Below, one piece after another: positions 18,501 through 28,254 of a stretch of 64,000 nt of DNA. Within the stretch, counting starts at the first letter, position 1. Each line of letters starts with the position of its first letter. Location of the stretch: the NCBI RefSeq assembly GCF_003865135.1, contig NZ_BHZC01000001.1, forward strand, positions 9,052,001 to 9,116,000. The letters run 5' to 3'. The translations under genes and the position numbers were made by a program. The DNA comes from Streptomyces chrestomyceticus JCM 4735. GTDB lineage: Bacteria > Actinomycetota > Actinomycetes > Streptomycetales > Streptomycetaceae. Under the pieces are notes generated by a model. The model was not told the DNA's origin. It did not search any database and worked only from the letters and a program-made list of their open reading frames with translations.

Positions 18501-21500
18501 CACGGCCTGCTGCGCCACCTCGACCCGGAAACGGGACCGGCGCTGGCCGCGCTTCCGGCCCCGCAGGTCTCGTTCAACTACCTGGGCCGGTTCCTCACCG
18601 CCGGGACACCCACCGGCCCGGCCGAACCCTGGCAGCTCACCGGTCACGCCACGATCGGCGAGTCCGCCGACCCCGCCATGCCCGTACTGCACGCCCTGGA
18701 AGCCGAGGCCGCCGTACGGGACACCCCCGACGGACCCGAACTGACCCTCGCCCTGAGCTGGTCCGACCACCTCCTGGACGAGGCCGCCGTACGGGCCCTG
18801 GGACAGCTCTGGCTCGACCTGCTCGGCGGCCTGGCCGCGCACACCCGCACCACCGGAGCGGGCGGGCACACGCCCTCCGACTTCCCGCTGCTCACCCTCA
18901 CCCAGCAGGACGTGACCGAGCTGGAGCAGGCGGTACCGCAGCTCGCCGACGTCTGGCCGCTCTCACCCTTGCAGGAAGGGCTGCTGTTCCAGTCCGTCTA
19001 CGACGAGCTGGCGCCGGACGTCTACAAGAGCCGGTGGACACTGGAGCTCGACGGGCCGCTGGACACCGGCCGGCTGCGGGCCTCCTGGCGGGCCCTGGTG
19101 GACCGGCACGCCGCCCTGCGGGCGAGCTTCCGCCGGAGCGCGTCCGGCGCGGCCGTGCAAGTCGTCGCGCGTGACGTGCCGCTGCCCTGGCACGAGGCGG
19201 ACGTGTCGCACCTCCCGGAGGACGCGGCGCAGGCCGCGGCCGCGGAGCTGGCCGCACGGGCACAGCGCGGGCGGATCGACCTGGCGACGGCGCCGCTGTG
19301 GCGGCTCCTGCTGATCCGCCTCGGCGCGGACCGCCACCACCTGGTCGTCCTCACCCACCACATCCTGATGGACGGCTGGTCGCTGCCGGTGCTGGTCACG
19401 GAGCTGTCCGCGGCGTACGCGGCGGGCGGCGACGACCCGCGGCCGGCCCCCGTCACCTCGTACCGGGAGTACCTGGCCTGGCTGGCGCGGCAGGACAAGG
19501 ACGCCGCACGGGACGCCTGGCGCACCGCGTTCCACGGCGCGGGCGAACCCACCCTGGTGGCGCCGACGGCACCGAAGCACGGCGCGACCGACCCCGTCCA
19601 CCTGCACGCCGACCTCCCCGCCGAGCTGTCCCGCCGGGTGGAGGAACTGGCCCGTACCCACGGCCTGACCGCGAGCACCGTGGTACTCGGCGCCTGGGCC
19701 CTGGTCCTGGCCCGGCTGGCCGGCCGTACGGACGTGGTCTTCGGCGTCACCATGGCCGACCGCCCGCCCGAACTGCCGGGCGTCGAGACGATGGTGGGCC
19801 TCCTGATCAACACGCTGCCGGTACGGGTACCGCTGGACGCCGCGCAGCCGGTGCCCGCCCTGCTCAAGGACGTACAGGAACGCCAGTCGGCCCTCCTGCC
19901 CCACCGGCACCTCGGCCTGTCCGAGGCGCAGAAACTGGGCGGCCCCGGCGCGCTCTTCGACAGCATCGTGGTCTACCAGAACCTGCCCCGGCCACCGGCC
20001 GCCCCGGACCGGCCCGGCGCGCTCACGATCCGCCTCTCGGACGTGACCGACGTCGTCCACTACCCGCTGGGCCTGAACATCACCCCCGGCGAACAGCTCC
20101 GCATCCACCTCATCCACCAGCGCGGACTGCTCCCCGCCGACGTCGTCGAAGCCCTGCCCGCCCGGCTGGCCCTGGTCCTCGAACAACTGGCAGCCGACGG
20201 CCCGGCGCCCGCCGTGGGGCGCGTCGGCGTGCTGGACGCGGAAGAACACCGGCAGGTGGTGACGGAGTGGAACCGTACGGAGGCGCCGCTGCCCGCCGTA
20301 CTGGTACCGGAACTGCTCCGCCGTCGCGCGGCGCGGTCGGCCGACGCCGTGGCCGTCGAGGACGCCCGCAGGACCGTGACCTACGGGGAACTCACGACCG
20401 CGGCCGGCCGTCTGGCCCGCCACCTGATCGACCTCGGCGTCGGCCCGGAGCGCCGCGTCGCGGTGGTGCTGCGGCGCTCGGCGGAGTCCCTGACCGCCGC
20501 ACTGGCCGTGCTCATGGCGGGCGGCGTCCTCGTACCCGTCGACCCGGACTACCCGCCCGAGCGCCGGGCCTTCCTGCTGCGGGACGCGGACCCGGCCGTG
20601 GTGCTGTGCGCCGCCGACACCCGGCACGCGGTGCCCGGCGACTGCGCCGCGCACGTGGCCGATCTGGACGACCCGGCCGTGTCCGAGGCCCTGGCACGTC
20701 ACCAAGGCGGCTTCGTGACCCAGGCCGAACGCCGTACGCCGCTGGGAGCGGACAACGCGGCGTACCTCATCTACACCTCGGGGACCACCGGCGTACCGAA
20801 AGGCGTCACGGTCACCCACCGCGGCCTGCGCAACCTCGTCGCCGACCGGGTGGCCCGGTTCGGCATCGGCCCGCACAGCCGCGTCCTCCAGCTCGCCGCC
20901 CCCACCTTCGACGTGTCGATCGCCGACACCTGGCCCGTACTGTGCGCGGGCGGACGCCTCGTCCTGGCCCCGCCGGGCCCGCCGTCCCTGGGCGCCGACC
21001 TGGCCCGCCTGCTGCGCGCCCACCGGATCACCCAGCTCGGCGGCACCCCGTCCTTCCTGCTGCACCTGCCGCCGGAGGACCTGCCGGACCTGCGCGTCAT
21101 AGTGACCGGCGGCGAGCCGCTGACCGAGGAGCTGCGCCGGCGCTGGGCCCCGGGACGGCAGGTCCACGAGGAGTACGGCGTCACCGAGGCCACCGTCGTG
21201 CAGACGTCCACCGCCCCGCTGACCGGCGGCGAGCCGCCCACCGTGGGCCGTCCCGTCGCCAACACCCGGCTGTACGTCCTGGACGCGTTCCTCCAGCCGG
21301 TGCCGCCCGGCGTGCCCGGGGAACTGTACGTGGCGGGGGAGAGCCTGGCGCGCGGCTACCAGGGACGGCCGGCACTGACCGCGCAGCGGTTCGTGGCCTG
21401 CCCGTTCACGCCCGGCATGGGGGTCCCCCCGGCTGAAGGCTGGAGGAGGATGTACCGCACCGGGGACATCGTGCGCTGGACCGGCGACGGCGAACTGGTC

Positions 21501-23672
21501 TTCGCCGGGCGGGCCGACAGCCAGATCAAGATACGCGGCTACCGTGTCGAACTCGGCGAGGTGGAGGCCGCGCTGGGCGCCCACCCCGGGGTGGGCGAGG
21601 CGACGGCCGCGGTCCGCGAGGACCGGCCGGGGGAGCGGCGGCTGATCGGGTATGTGGTGCCCAGGGGGCCGGCGGGCGGGCGGCCGGTGAACGGTCACCC
21701 GGTCGATGTCCGTTCGGTGAACGGGCGCCCGGTGGACGGCCGGTCGGTGCGGGAGCACGTCGCCGGGGCGCTGCCCGAGTTCATGGTGCCCGCTGCGGTC
21801 GTGGTGCTCGACGCGCTGCCGCGCACCCCGAACGGAAAGGTGGACCGCGCGGCCCTGCCCGCCCCCGACTTCACCGCGCGGGCCGCGGGCCGGGCCCCGC
21901 GCACCCCGGCCGAAGAGCTCCTGTGCGCCCTGTTCGCCGAGGTACTGGGGCTGGAACGGGCCGGCGTCGAGGACAGCTTCTTCGAGCTGGGCGGTGACTC
22001 CATCATCTCGCTCCAACTGGTGGCCCGGGCCCGCCGCGCCGGACTGGTGCTGACCTCACCGCAGGTGTTCGAGGCGAAGACGCCCGAACGGCTCGCCCGG
22101 CTGGCCCGTACGGCGGACGACGCGACCGGCCCGCAGACCTCCGTGGACACGGGCGTCGGCCGGATTCCCCGGACGCCGCTCATGCGGAGGCTGGGCGAGC
22201 GGGTCACCGGCGGCGGGTTCGCGCAGTGGGCGATCGTCGCCACCCCCGCCGCACTCACCAGGGACGCCCTGACGGCCGGGCTGCGCGCCGTACTGGACAC
22301 GCACGCCATGCTCCGGGCCCGCGTGGTGCCGGACGCGGACGGGTGGGCGCTGGAGACGGGGGAGCTGGGCTCGGTGGATGCCGAGGCGCTGATCACCTGC
22401 CTGCCGGTCGCGGACGATCTCGACGAGGCTGCCGGACGGGCAGCGCGGGATGCCGTGGGACGGCTCGACCCGGCGTCGGGCCGCATGGTGCAGGCGGTGT
22501 GGCTGGACGCCGGGCCTGGGCGGGCGGGGCGTCTGGCGTTGGTCGTCCACCACCTGTCGGTCGACGGGGTGTCGTGGCGCATCCTGCTCGCGGATCTGCG
22601 GGCCGCTTGCGAGGCGGCGGCGGAGGGCGGCGTACCGCACCTCGACGCGGTGGGCACGTCGTTCCGTACCTGGGCGGCCGCGGCCGGGCCGGACACCGAC
22701 GGTCCCGGGACCGGCGATGCACTGCGGCTCGACGCGCTGCCGCCCACCGCATCGCCACTCGACGCGCGACCGTCCTCACCACTGTCGGCCGCCGCGCAAG
22801 CACCCGACCCGCTGCCGGTCGGCCAAGACCTCGATCCGGCCGTCGACACCGCGGCAACCCTGCGCGAACGGACCTGGGCGGTGCCGGCCGGGCAGGCGGA
22901 GATCCTGACGTCCCGTACCCCGGCGGCGTACCACTGCGGCGTGCACGAGGTGCTGCTCGCGGCACTGGCAGGGGCTGTCATGGACGGGCGGCCGTACGGC
23001 AGCTCCGTCCTCGTGGACGTCGAAGGGCACGGCCGTGCGGCGGCCGACGGAACCGACCTCTCCCGTACGGTGGGCTGGTTCACCACCGTACGCGCGCAGC
23101 GGCTGGACCTCACCGGCATCGACCTGGCCGAGGCGTCGGCGGGCGGCCCCGCGGCCGGCCGACTGCTCAAAGCCGTCAAGCAACAGTCCCGGGCGGCAAC
23201 TGAAGACGGACCGGACCACCTCGCGGGGAGCACCGACGCACCCACCGGGCGGGCGCACCTCCCCTCCGCCCGCATCAGCTTCAACTACATGGGCCGCTTC
23301 CTCGCCGCCCCCACCCGGGCGGGAGCGCCCGAACCCTGGCAACTGACCGGCGAACCGGCCATCGGCTCCTCCTCCGACCCCGATATGCCCGCCCCGCACG
23401 TACTGGAAGCGAGCGCGGTCATCCGGGACACGGCGGACGGGCCGGCCATCGGCCTCACCCTCACCTGGCCGGACCGGCTGCTGGACGCGACGGTGGCGGC
23501 CCGGATCGGCGGCGCCTGGCTGGACCTGCTGGACGGCCTGGCCGCCCACACGGACAGCCCCGCGGCCGGAGGACACACACCCTCCGACTTCCCGCTCCTC
23601 GACCTGGATCAGGACGAGATCGAGCAATTCGAGGCGATCGCCGACAGGTTGAGTGACGAAGCGGCACGGTGA
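15555..23672 (+). CDS. Two-module non-ribosomal peptide synthetase, A-T-E-C-A-T-E
   Basis: 2705 residues. Order with rough residues: A1 10-550 ([12 protein letters not shown] near 167, [22 protein letters not shown]), T1 555-620 (GGDSISSMQ), E1 640-1105 ([23 protein letters not shown]), C2 1125-1555 (HHILMDGWS), A2 1575-2100 ([25 protein letters not shown]), T2 2115-2185 (GGDSIISLQ), E2 2200-2680 ([17 protein letters not shown]). All core motifs look intact. There is no starter C domain and no thioesterase, so it should form a D-X-D-Y dipeptidyl thioester for a partner elsewhere. My manual A1 specificity code (D-A-F-Q-M-G-L-L-C) leans to an aromatic or hydroxyphenylglycine-like residue; A2 is unassigned. 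No MbtH, tailoring or export gene adjoins it. The start was chosen by ATGA coupling. Confidence 0.85.
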   Translation: MTGRERVSAGAPAVSVPELIRRQAARTPDAVAVADTERKDTYEELAAASNRLAAYLTARGVRRGDRVAVALERSADLLTALLGVWQAGAAYVPVDCGYPADRVAFLLTDSAPVVVLCSQATRTVTRPLVPDNARTVVLDDPQVMAAVAACPPGTTGVTVGAEDAAYIMYTSGSTGLPKGVLVPHGSVAGLVSDPRWGAGPDDAVLAHAPYAFDASLFDLWLPLAVGGTVVMAEPGAPDARRLGRAAADGVTAVQLTAGLFRVIAEESPECFRGFRQVMCGGDVVPAAAVARVREACPEVTVQHLYGPTEATLCATTRPVRPGDEVPDVLPLGRPLSGRRLHVLDPWLRPVAPGTDGELYLAGDGLARGYLGRPGFTAERFVACPFAPGERMYRTGDLVRWTADGEPVFVGRSDEQVKIRGYRVEPGEVEAALAAHPAVGQAVVVAREDHPGERRLVGYVVPAAGPEAATDPDGFDGHVGPAGPTGPTDPTGDPGHEHPDTLLTALRDHLTATLPDYLIPAALVPLDRLPLTPHGKVDRKALPAPGFGTAAPEQPRTAAEATLCGLFAEVLGLDRVGARDGFFALGGDSISSMQLVSRARRAGLVLTSGQVFGLLTPERLAAVAETVSGRPEGATEDDEGTGDVPWTPVMRALGKRGAGRGFAQWVTVGAPAGLTRDVLAGGLAAVLDTHAMLRARIVTDGPEPVLTVAGRGTVDAASLVTRVVPEDGRSLDEAAEQAVRDALRRLDPAAGTLVQAVWLDAGPERNGRLVLVVHHMVVDGVSWRILIPDLRAACEAVAAGRTPVLDPVGTSFRQWAGLLAAQATDGRRTAELDGWKALLDGGDLTVGMRTPDPLRDTAATVRRTEWIVPAGHAATLTGRTPAAFHCGVHEVLLSTLAGALTHWRPDTVPAAGLLVDVEGHGREPVAEGVELVRTVGWFTDVHPVRLNAAGVDLGEALAGGPAAGALLKAVKEQARAVPGDGLGHGLLRHLDPETGPALAALPAPQVSFNYLGRFLTAGTPTGPAEPWQLTGHATIGESADPAMPVLHALEAEAAVRDTPDGPELTLALSWSDHLLDEAAVRALGQLWLDLLGGLAAHTRTTGAGGHTPSDFPLLTLTQQDVTELEQAVPQLADVWPLSPLQEGLLFQSVYDELAPDVYKSRWTLELDGPLDTGRLRASWRALVDRHAALRASFRRSASGAAVQVVARDVPLPWHEADVSHLPEDAAQAAAAELAARAQRGRIDLATAPLWRLLLIRLGADRHHLVVLTHHILMDGWSLPVLVTELSAAYAAGGDDPRPAPVTSYREYLAWLARQDKDAARDAWRTAFHGAGEPTLVAPTAPKHGATDPVHLHADLPAELSRRVEELARTHGLTASTVVLGAWALVLARLAGRTDVVFGVTMADRPPELPGVETMVGLLINTLPVRVPLDAAQPVPALLKDVQERQSALLPHRHLGLSEAQKLGGPGALFDSIVVYQNLPRPPAAPDRPGALTIRLSDVTDVVHYPLGLNITPGEQLRIHLIHQRGLLPADVVEALPARLALVLEQLAADGPAPAVGRVGVLDAEEHRQVVTEWNRTEAPLPAVLVPELLRRRAARSADAVAVEDARRTVTYGELTTAAGRLARHLIDLGVGPERRVAVVLRRSAESLTAALAVLMAGGVLVPVDPDYPPERRAFLLRDADPAVVLCAADTRHAVPGDCAAHVADLDDPAVSEALARHQGGFVTQAERRTPLGADNAAYLIYTSGTTGVPKGVTVTHRGLRNLVADRVARFGIGPHSRVLQLAAPTFDVSIADTWPVLCAGGRLVLAPPGPPSLGADLARLLRAHRITQLGGTPSFLLHLPPEDLPDLRVIVTGGEPLTEELRRRWAPGRQVHEEYGVTEATVVQTSTAPLTGGEPPTVGRPVANTRLYVLDAFLQPVPPGVPGELYVAGESLARGYQGRPALTAQRFVACPFTPGMGVPPAEGWRRMYRTGDIVRWTGDGELVFAGRADSQIKIRGYRVELGEVEAALGAHPGVGEATAAVREDRPGERRLIGYVVPRGPAGGRPVNGHPVDVRSVNGRPVDGRSVREHVAGALPEFMVPAAVVVLDALPRTPNGKVDRAALPAPDFTARAAGRAPRTPAEELLCALFAEVLGLERAGVEDSFFELGGDSIISLQLVARARRAGLVLTSPQVFEAKTPERLARLARTADDATGPQTSVDTGVGRIPRTPLMRRLGERVTGGGFAQWAIVATPAALTRDALTAGLRAVLDTHAMLRARVVPDADGWALETGELGSVDAEALITCLPVADDLDEAAGRAARDAVGRLDPASGRMVQAVWLDAGPGRAGRLALVVHHLSVDGVSWRILLADLRAACEAAAEGGVPHLDAVGTSFRTWAAAAGPDTDGPGTGDALRLDALPPTASPLDARPSSPLSAAAQAPDPLPVGQDLDPAVDTAATLRERTWAVPAGQAEILTSRTPAAYHCGVHEVLLAALAGAVMDGRPYGSSVLVDVEGHGRAAADGTDLSRTVGWFTTVRAQRLDLTGIDLAEASAGGPAAGRLLKAVKQQSRAATEDGPDHLAGSTDAPTGRAHLPSARISFNYMGRFLAAPTRAGAPEPWQLTGEPAIGSSSDPDMPAPHVLEASAVIRDTADGPAIGLTLTWPDRLLDATVAARIGGAWLDLLDGLAAHTDSPAAGGHTPSDFPLLDLDQDEIEQFEAIADRLSDEAAR

Positions 23673-23824
23673 ACGGGGAGTGACCGTTCCTGACCGGTCG
23701 GGCGTCCGTGGCGGTGCCACGGCCCTGAACAGGCATACCGCACCGACAGGGCCGTATCGGGTACCGCATACACTCACCGTGGCGCCGGACCGTCGTGGCG
23801 CAGGTACAACCGTAAGGAGCAAGG

Positions 23825-24637
23825 GTGTTGGAGCAGGGCTACCCGGTGGACCGGATCGATACCGGTACGGCTCACTCGGCGCGCGTGTACGACTACATCC
23901 TCGGCGGGAAGGACCATTACGCCGTGGACCGCGAAGCCGGTGACGTGATGTGCGAGGAGTGGCCGGCACTGCCCGTCCACATGCGGGCCAACCGGAAGTT
24001 CATGCACCGCGCGGCCCGCTATCTGGCCCGTGAGGAAGGCATCGGGCAGTTCCTCGACATCGGCACCGGCCTGCCCACCTCCCCGAACCTGCACGAAGTG
24101 GTGCAGCAGGTGCGGCCCGACGCCCGCGCCGTGTACGTAGACAACGACCCGATCGTGCTGACCCACGCGCGGGCGCTGCTCACCGGCTCCGCCGAGGGCC
24201 GGACCGCGTACGTCGACGCCGACATGCGCGACCCGGAGGCCATCATCGGCTCCGCGCAGTTCCAGGAACTGCTGGACCTGCGGCAGCCGGTCGGCCTGAT
24301 GATCATCGGCATTCTGCACTTCATCCTCCCGCCCGACGACCACAGCCTGGTGCGGCGCCTCCTGGAGCCGCTGCCCGCCGGCAGTTTCCTGGCCATGACC
24401 ATCGGGACCGCCGACTTCGCGCCGCGCGAGGTCAACCGGGTCGCCGACGAGTACGCGCGCCGGGGCATGCCCATGAAGCTGCGCACCAAGGCCGAGGCCG
24501 AGGCGCTCTTCGAGGGCCTGGACCTGGTCGGCCCCGGGCTGACGCAGGTCCACCGCTGGCGCCCCGACGCCGACCAGGAGCAGGTCGACGACCGGGACAT
24601 CGCGATGTACGGCGCCGTCGCCCGCAAGAACGCCTGA
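23825..24637 (+). CDS. SAM-dependent methyltransferase (DUF574/Methyltransf_19 family)
   Basis: 270 residues from GTG with AAGGAG upstream. Typical opening for this actinobacterial family (PVDRIDTGTAHSARVYDYIL, then GGKDHYAVDREAG). The SAM-binding glycine loop is FLDIGTGLPTSPN (near residue 78), the acidic ribose-binding site is YVDNDPIV (near 107), and YVDADMRDPEAII follows. The substrate of this family is unknown; dozens of paralogues occur in Streptomyces. It lies 152 bases after the NRPS, but nothing shows that it acts on its product. Confidence 0.85.
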   Translation: MLEQGYPVDRIDTGTAHSARVYDYILGGKDHYAVDREAGDVMCEEWPALPVHMRANRKFMHRAARYLAREEGIGQFLDIGTGLPTSPNLHEVVQQVRPDARAVYVDNDPIVLTHARALLTGSAEGRTAYVDADMRDPEAIIGSAQFQELLDLRQPVGLMIIGILHFILPPDDHSLVRRLLEPLPAGSFLAMTIGTADFAPREVNRVADEYARRGMPMKLRTKAEAEALFEGLDLVGPGLTQVHRWRPDADQEQVDDRDIAMYGAVARKNA

Positions 24638-24776
24638 GGCCCCGGCCCCTGCCGTCCCGCTCCACCCGATCCGTACGTTCGCCGGCTCCGAAGACAAGAC
24701 AGGGAGCCGGCGGACAGCGATCCGGCCGTACGGCGCGACCGGCACCACCAGTGGGCCGAGTGGACGGGGGAACCAC

Positions 24777-25406
24777 ATGCTGCTGACGCTGACCGGAGGC
24801 TCCGGCGCGGGCAAAACCACACTGGCGGACGCGCTGACGGCCACCGCGCCCCGGGTTTCCACCCGCGTCCTGCACGGCGACGACTACTACTTCGGCACTC
24901 CGGAACACGGCGGCGTGTGGAGGTACGACGACGCCGGGGTACCGCACCTGGACTACGGATCTCCCCGGTCGATGGACTTCGACCGCCTCACCCATGACGC
25001 CGACGCCGCACTGGCCACGGCCTCCGTCGTCATCGTCGAGGGCCTGTTCGCCCACCACACCGCACCATCGGCACGCTGCCCACGCCTCGACGTCTTCGTC
25101 GACCTGCCGGCCGACCTCCGGCTGGTACGCAAGATCCAGCGCAAGTGCCTGCACCACGGCTTCCCCCTGGACGTCCTCCTGCACAACTACCTCCACCACC
25201 GCCGCGACGCCCACGAACAACACGTCGAACCGGCCCGCGACGCCAGCGACCTGATCCTCGACGCGACACAGCCCGCCGACACCCTGGCCCAGGAGGTCTG
25301 GTCGGAGGCCCGCACAAGACTCCGGCACCATCTCTCGCCGAAGGCGAACTCCGCCGTGCCGACGTACAGGTATCGCGGAGCGATTGTTGATTTTCTGAAC
25401 ACCTAG
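24777..25406 (+). CDS. Uridine kinase-like P-loop kinase
   Basis: 209 residues. The Walker A motif is at the very N-terminus (LTGGSGAGKTTLADAL, residues 4-19), then HGDDYYFGTPEHGGVWRY, a Walker-B-like VVIVEGLFAHH and a lid region with Arg residues (RLVRKIQRKCLHH). This is the uridine kinase/phosphoribulokinase fold, expected to phosphorylate a nucleoside or small sugar alcohol in the cytoplasm. The short length and changed lid make uridine only one candidate. It stands alone, 139 bases after the methyltransferase. Confidence 0.75.
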   Translation: MLLTLTGGSGAGKTTLADALTATAPRVSTRVLHGDDYYFGTPEHGGVWRYDDAGVPHLDYGSPRSMDFDRLTHDADAALATASVVIVEGLFAHHTAPSARCPRLDVFVDLPADLRLVRKIQRKCLHHGFPLDVLLHNYLHHRRDAHEQHVEPARDASDLILDATQPADTLAQEVWSEARTRLRHHLSPKANSAVPTYRYRGAIVDFLNT

Positions 25407-25690
25407 GATCGGTGGGGGTTGACAGGCAAACTCCGGCCCCGGCATTGAGTACCGCGATATCCGGGCGGATGACGATGTGGCAATGCATCGAGGCATTCGC
25501 GGATGCGGGGCGCGGCGCGCCTCTATGACACCCGCGGACGGAACGCCGCCGGGCGAAGTGTGGAATCAGGCCTGCGCGGGCCGGTGAATTCCCCTGAAAA
25601 CGCTGGCGCACGACGATCCGCCGGTGGGTCTGTTCTCCGACCGTCTGTGGGACGTCTTACCTTGATCTGTTTCGGACGCGGTGGGTGCGA

Positions 25691-26239
25691 TCACGTCCCG
25701 CTGTCGGTCGTCTCCCGGCACAGTGGGCACCGGTCACGGCCGTCCCAGCGGTCCCAGCCGAAAGCCGTGGGGGAGAGGGACTGGCCCTCCAACTCCTCGC
25801 GCACCGCGACCCGGTAGGCCCAGACCGTGCCGATGTACGGGTGGTAGGCGTCGTGAAAGGCGTGTGAGGCCGGTTCGGCGCCTGTCGCGACGGCCCGTTG
25901 CAGGGCGCGGAGCTGTTCGAACAGGGCCTGTCCGGCGCTGGCGACCGCGGTGGTCGCGTCGATGAACAGTCGTTCGCGCGCTTCGTAGATCGCGGCATCG
26001 CTCAGCACCGCCCGGGTGGCGGCACCCAGGTCGGCGTCGGCCACGGGGGACTGGGCGATCTGGCGCAGCCGGGCGTGGCCGGTCTCGGCGGCGGTGATGA
26101 ACTCGATGTACACGGCCCGCCGCCGTTCCCCCGAGCCGCGGTCGTTCTCGTGGCGGCGGCGCAGGTGGTCGGCCAGGACGGTACCGGAGACGGCGAGTGA
26201 GCCACCGCAGACCGTCGCGACGAGCGTTCCCCAGTCCAC
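25691..26239 (-). CDS. Conserved hypothetical protein with N-terminal membrane helix
   Basis: 182 residues. One N-terminal helix (WGTLVATVCGGSLAVSGTVL) is followed by a basic/acidic linker (RRRHENDRGSGERRRAVYIE) and a long helical domain (AIYEARERLFIDATTAVASA). The C-terminus has a CPLC pair (DRCPLCRE), a possible half metal site. The layout matches a family of small Streptomyces proteins of unknown function. The 284 bases downstream to the kinase gene hold nothing recognised. Confidence 0.6.
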   Translation of the reverse strand: MDWGTLVATVCGGSLAVSGTVLADHLRRRHENDRGSGERRRAVYIEFITAAETGHARLRQIAQSPVADADLGAATRAVLSDAAIYEARERLFIDATTAVASAGQALFEQLRALQRAVATGAEPASHAFHDAYHPYIGTVWAYRVAVREELEGQSLSPTAFGWDRWDGRDRCPLCRETTDSGT

Positions 26240-26470
26240 GTGGGTCCTCCCCCTGCGGTGATCACGGTGCCGGGAACGGAATCTACGCGCGGCCTCCGCC
26301 GAAGAACAGAGGCCGGGCCCGCGACCCGCTGACTGCGAAAAGTCGCCATCACATCACCACTTTGCCGGTTGTTGACTGTTTCTTGGTCGTTCGTTGCCGG
26401 TAGCGTCCCGTCCTGATCGGCGAACCGATCAAGGCCGTACCGTGAGCCGTTGGATGTCATCGGAGGATGT

Positions 26471-27253
26471 ATGACCTCTCGTATCACCCGTATCGCCGCC
26501 GCCATGGCTACCTGTGCGCTGAGTCTTGGTGCCCTCGCCGCGGGCGGGGGCGCAGCCGCGGCGGCATCGTCCGCCACCGCTCCCGCCGCAGGTGCGGACG
26601 CGTCGACTTCGAGGGCGGCGGTCGACGCGCGCGCCGCGGCCGTCGACCGGTGCAGCTACCAGGTGGTCCGCTCCGACGACTCCCGTTACGTCTACTCCGT
26701 GAGCGGAGTCGTCGGCGGCAGCACGCGCGAGTTCCCCGTGCAGGAGGAGGACTTCGTGCGGATCTCCGACACGTGGTTCAAGGTCGCCCAGGTCGACGTT
26801 TGTGCGGGCGGGCAGAGCCAGGCCCCCGTCACACTCCGCGTCACGGGCAAGCTGGACCGTCCGGAGCACTACGACCCGTCCGTGCCGCGGACCATCCGCA
26901 GCGGCGCCCTCCGGCCCGCCTCCTCGTCGGTGATCCCGAAGGCCCCGCGGCTGACCTCCGTCGACCGTGTCGACGCGGCCACCGTCCGCGTCAACTGGGA
27001 AGCCGCACAAGGCAGCCCGGACCAGGTGATCGTGCTGGAGCGCAAGCCGTTCTACAGCAGTGAGCTGGGCCTGTGGCACCCGTACACGTTCCGGTGGAAC
27101 GCTCCGGATGGCGCCACCTCGATGGACCGGAAGCTCCAGCGTGACCCCGGCGTCCCCGCCGGAATCCGGTCGCACTCCTACTGGATGCGGGTCGTGAAGG
27201 ACGGTTTCGTCAGCGATCTGCGCGCCGAGAGGCCGACCAGCGTCGAGCCGTAG
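26471..27253 (+). CDS. Secreted protein of unknown function with fibronectin-III-like end
   Basis: 260 residues from an ATG with GGAGG five bases upstream; an upstream ATG at 26450 has no such site. Signal peptide TRIAAAMATCALSLGALAAG with an Ala-rich cleavage region. The mature part has a Cys pair (DRCSYQVV and VDVCAGGQS) framing a small beta domain. A C-terminal segment (about 165-260) with PRLTSVDRVDAATVRVNWE resembles an Fn3 strand pattern. No enzyme motif. Probably an extracellular binding or structural protein. Confidence 0.65.
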   Translation: MTSRITRIAAAMATCALSLGALAAGGGAAAAASSATAPAAGADASTSRAAVDARAAAVDRCSYQVVRSDDSRYVYSVSGVVGGSTREFPVQEEDFVRISDTWFKVAQVDVCAGGQSQAPVTLRVTGKLDRPEHYDPSVPRTIRSGALRPASSSVIPKAPRLTSVDRVDAATVRVNWEAAQGSPDQVIVLERKPFYSSELGLWHPYTFRWNAPDGATSMDRKLQRDPGVPAGIRSHSYWMRVVKDGFVSDLRAERPTSVEP

Positions 27254-27315
27254 CGGGCGAGCAGCATGAAGGGCGCCCGGCCGGGCCGGGCGCCACCGTC
27301 CGTAGTCTCCTCGGC

Positions 27316-28155
27316 ATGATGAACTCACTTACGGATCTTGACGACGCCGGAGTCGCGGCCGCCGCGGCGCGTGCCGGTGCGGACGTGGTGCGCGACCTGT
27401 ACGGACGGCGGCTCGCCCGTATCGACAAGGGAGGCGGGGACTTCGCCACCGAGGCCGATGTGGCGGCCGAGAAGGCGATCCTCGGTGTCCTCCGTGCCGC
27501 CCGGCCCGACGACGCGGTGCTCGGCGAAGAAGGCGGGCGGCAGGGTGCGGCGGAGGCTGCGCGGCAGTGGCTGGTGGATCCCCTGTGTGGCACGCTGGAC
27601 TACGCCGTCGGCAGCATGCTGGTCGCCGTCAACGTGGCACTGCGCGAGGGCGCGGCGGCGGTGGCCGACCCGTTCAGCGGTGACGTCTTCCATACAGACG
27701 GGGAGAGCGCGTGGGTACGGGGCGAAGGCGCCGGCCAGCGGGGCGACGGCGCCGATCAGCGGGGCGACGGCGCCGATCAGCGGCTGATACCCACGTCCGC
27801 CTCCCGGCTCGTGGACGTCAACCTCGACCCGCCGTTCCCCGGCGCCCCCGCTTTCCGGGCGGTGGACCTGCTGGCCCGGCCCGCCTTCGCTGAGCACTTC
27901 CGGCCCCGCGTGGTGTCCACGACGCTCGCGCTGGCCTGGGTCGCGGCAGGCAAGCGCGCCGCGTACGTCACGGACGGCGGCGACCTGTCCGGCAGCGTGC
28001 ACTTCGCGGCCGGCATCGCCCTGTGCCGGGCCGCCGGTTGCGTCGTCACCGGCATTGATGGCGCCCCGGTCGGCCAGGGCGGCCGGGGGCTCGTCGCGGC
28101 CGCCGACGCCGAGACCCACCGGCTGCTGATGACGATGGTGCGCGGTCAGGAGTAA
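27316..28155 (+). CDS. Inositol monophosphatase-family protein with altered metal site
   Basis: 279 residues. IMPase landmarks: KGGGDFATEADVAAEKAI (metal site 1 region), GEEGGRQ, WLVDPLCGTLDYAVGS, and near the C-terminus GDLSGSVHFAAGIALCRAAG. In active IMPases the central motif is DPIDGT, whose second Asp binds metal. Here it is DPLCGT, with Cys in that place, and the C-terminal WD motif is also changed. The protein may therefore be inactive or act on another phosphate ester. A 21-base triplicate inserts a GDGADQR repeat near residue 140. It converges on the chitinase gene across a strong terminator. Confidence 0.7.
   Translation: MMNSLTDLDDAGVAAAAARAGADVVRDLYGRRLARIDKGGGDFATEADVAAEKAILGVLRAARPDDAVLGEEGGRQGAAEAARQWLVDPLCGTLDYAVGSMLVAVNVALREGAAAVADPFSGDVFHTDGESAWVRGEGAGQRGDGADQRGDGADQRLIPTSASRLVDVNLDPPFPGAPAFRAVDLLARPAFAEHFRPRVVSTTLALAWVAAGKRAAYVTDGGDLSGSVHFAAGIALCRAAGCVVTGIDGAPVGQGGRGLVAAADAETHRLLMTMVRGQE
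27721..27783 (+). repeat. 21-bp in-frame tandem repeat, three copies
   Basis: Units 27721-27741, 27742-27762 and 27763-27783. The last two are identical (GGCGACGGCGCCGATCAGCG then G) and the first has three changes. They encode GEGAGQR-GDGADQR-GDGADQR inside the IMPase-like gene and are likely to vary in copy number. Confidence 0.85.
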
Positions 28156-28202
28156 CCGCGAAGCGTTTCAGGAGCAGTAACGCGTCGGTGTCGGCGATAG
28201 TT

Positions 28203-28248
28203 CCGTACGGCTGAACGGCCGCTCAAGAAGCGGCCGTTCGCCGTACGG
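28203..28248. terminator. Bidirectional hairpin terminator
   Basis: A 20-bp stem: outer arms CCGTACGGC/GCCGTACGG and inner arms GAACGGCCGCT/AGCGGCCGTTC, with a single bulged T and a five-base loop (CAAGA). It lies between the convergent IMPase-like and chitinase genes, seven bases from the chitinase stop. Confidence 0.8.
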
Positions 28249-28254
28249 GGATCG

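Noticed and set aside
18963..22016. 1017-codon bottom-strand open frame opposite the NRPS
   Set aside because: Antisense to intact C and A domains; no domain or signal of its own.
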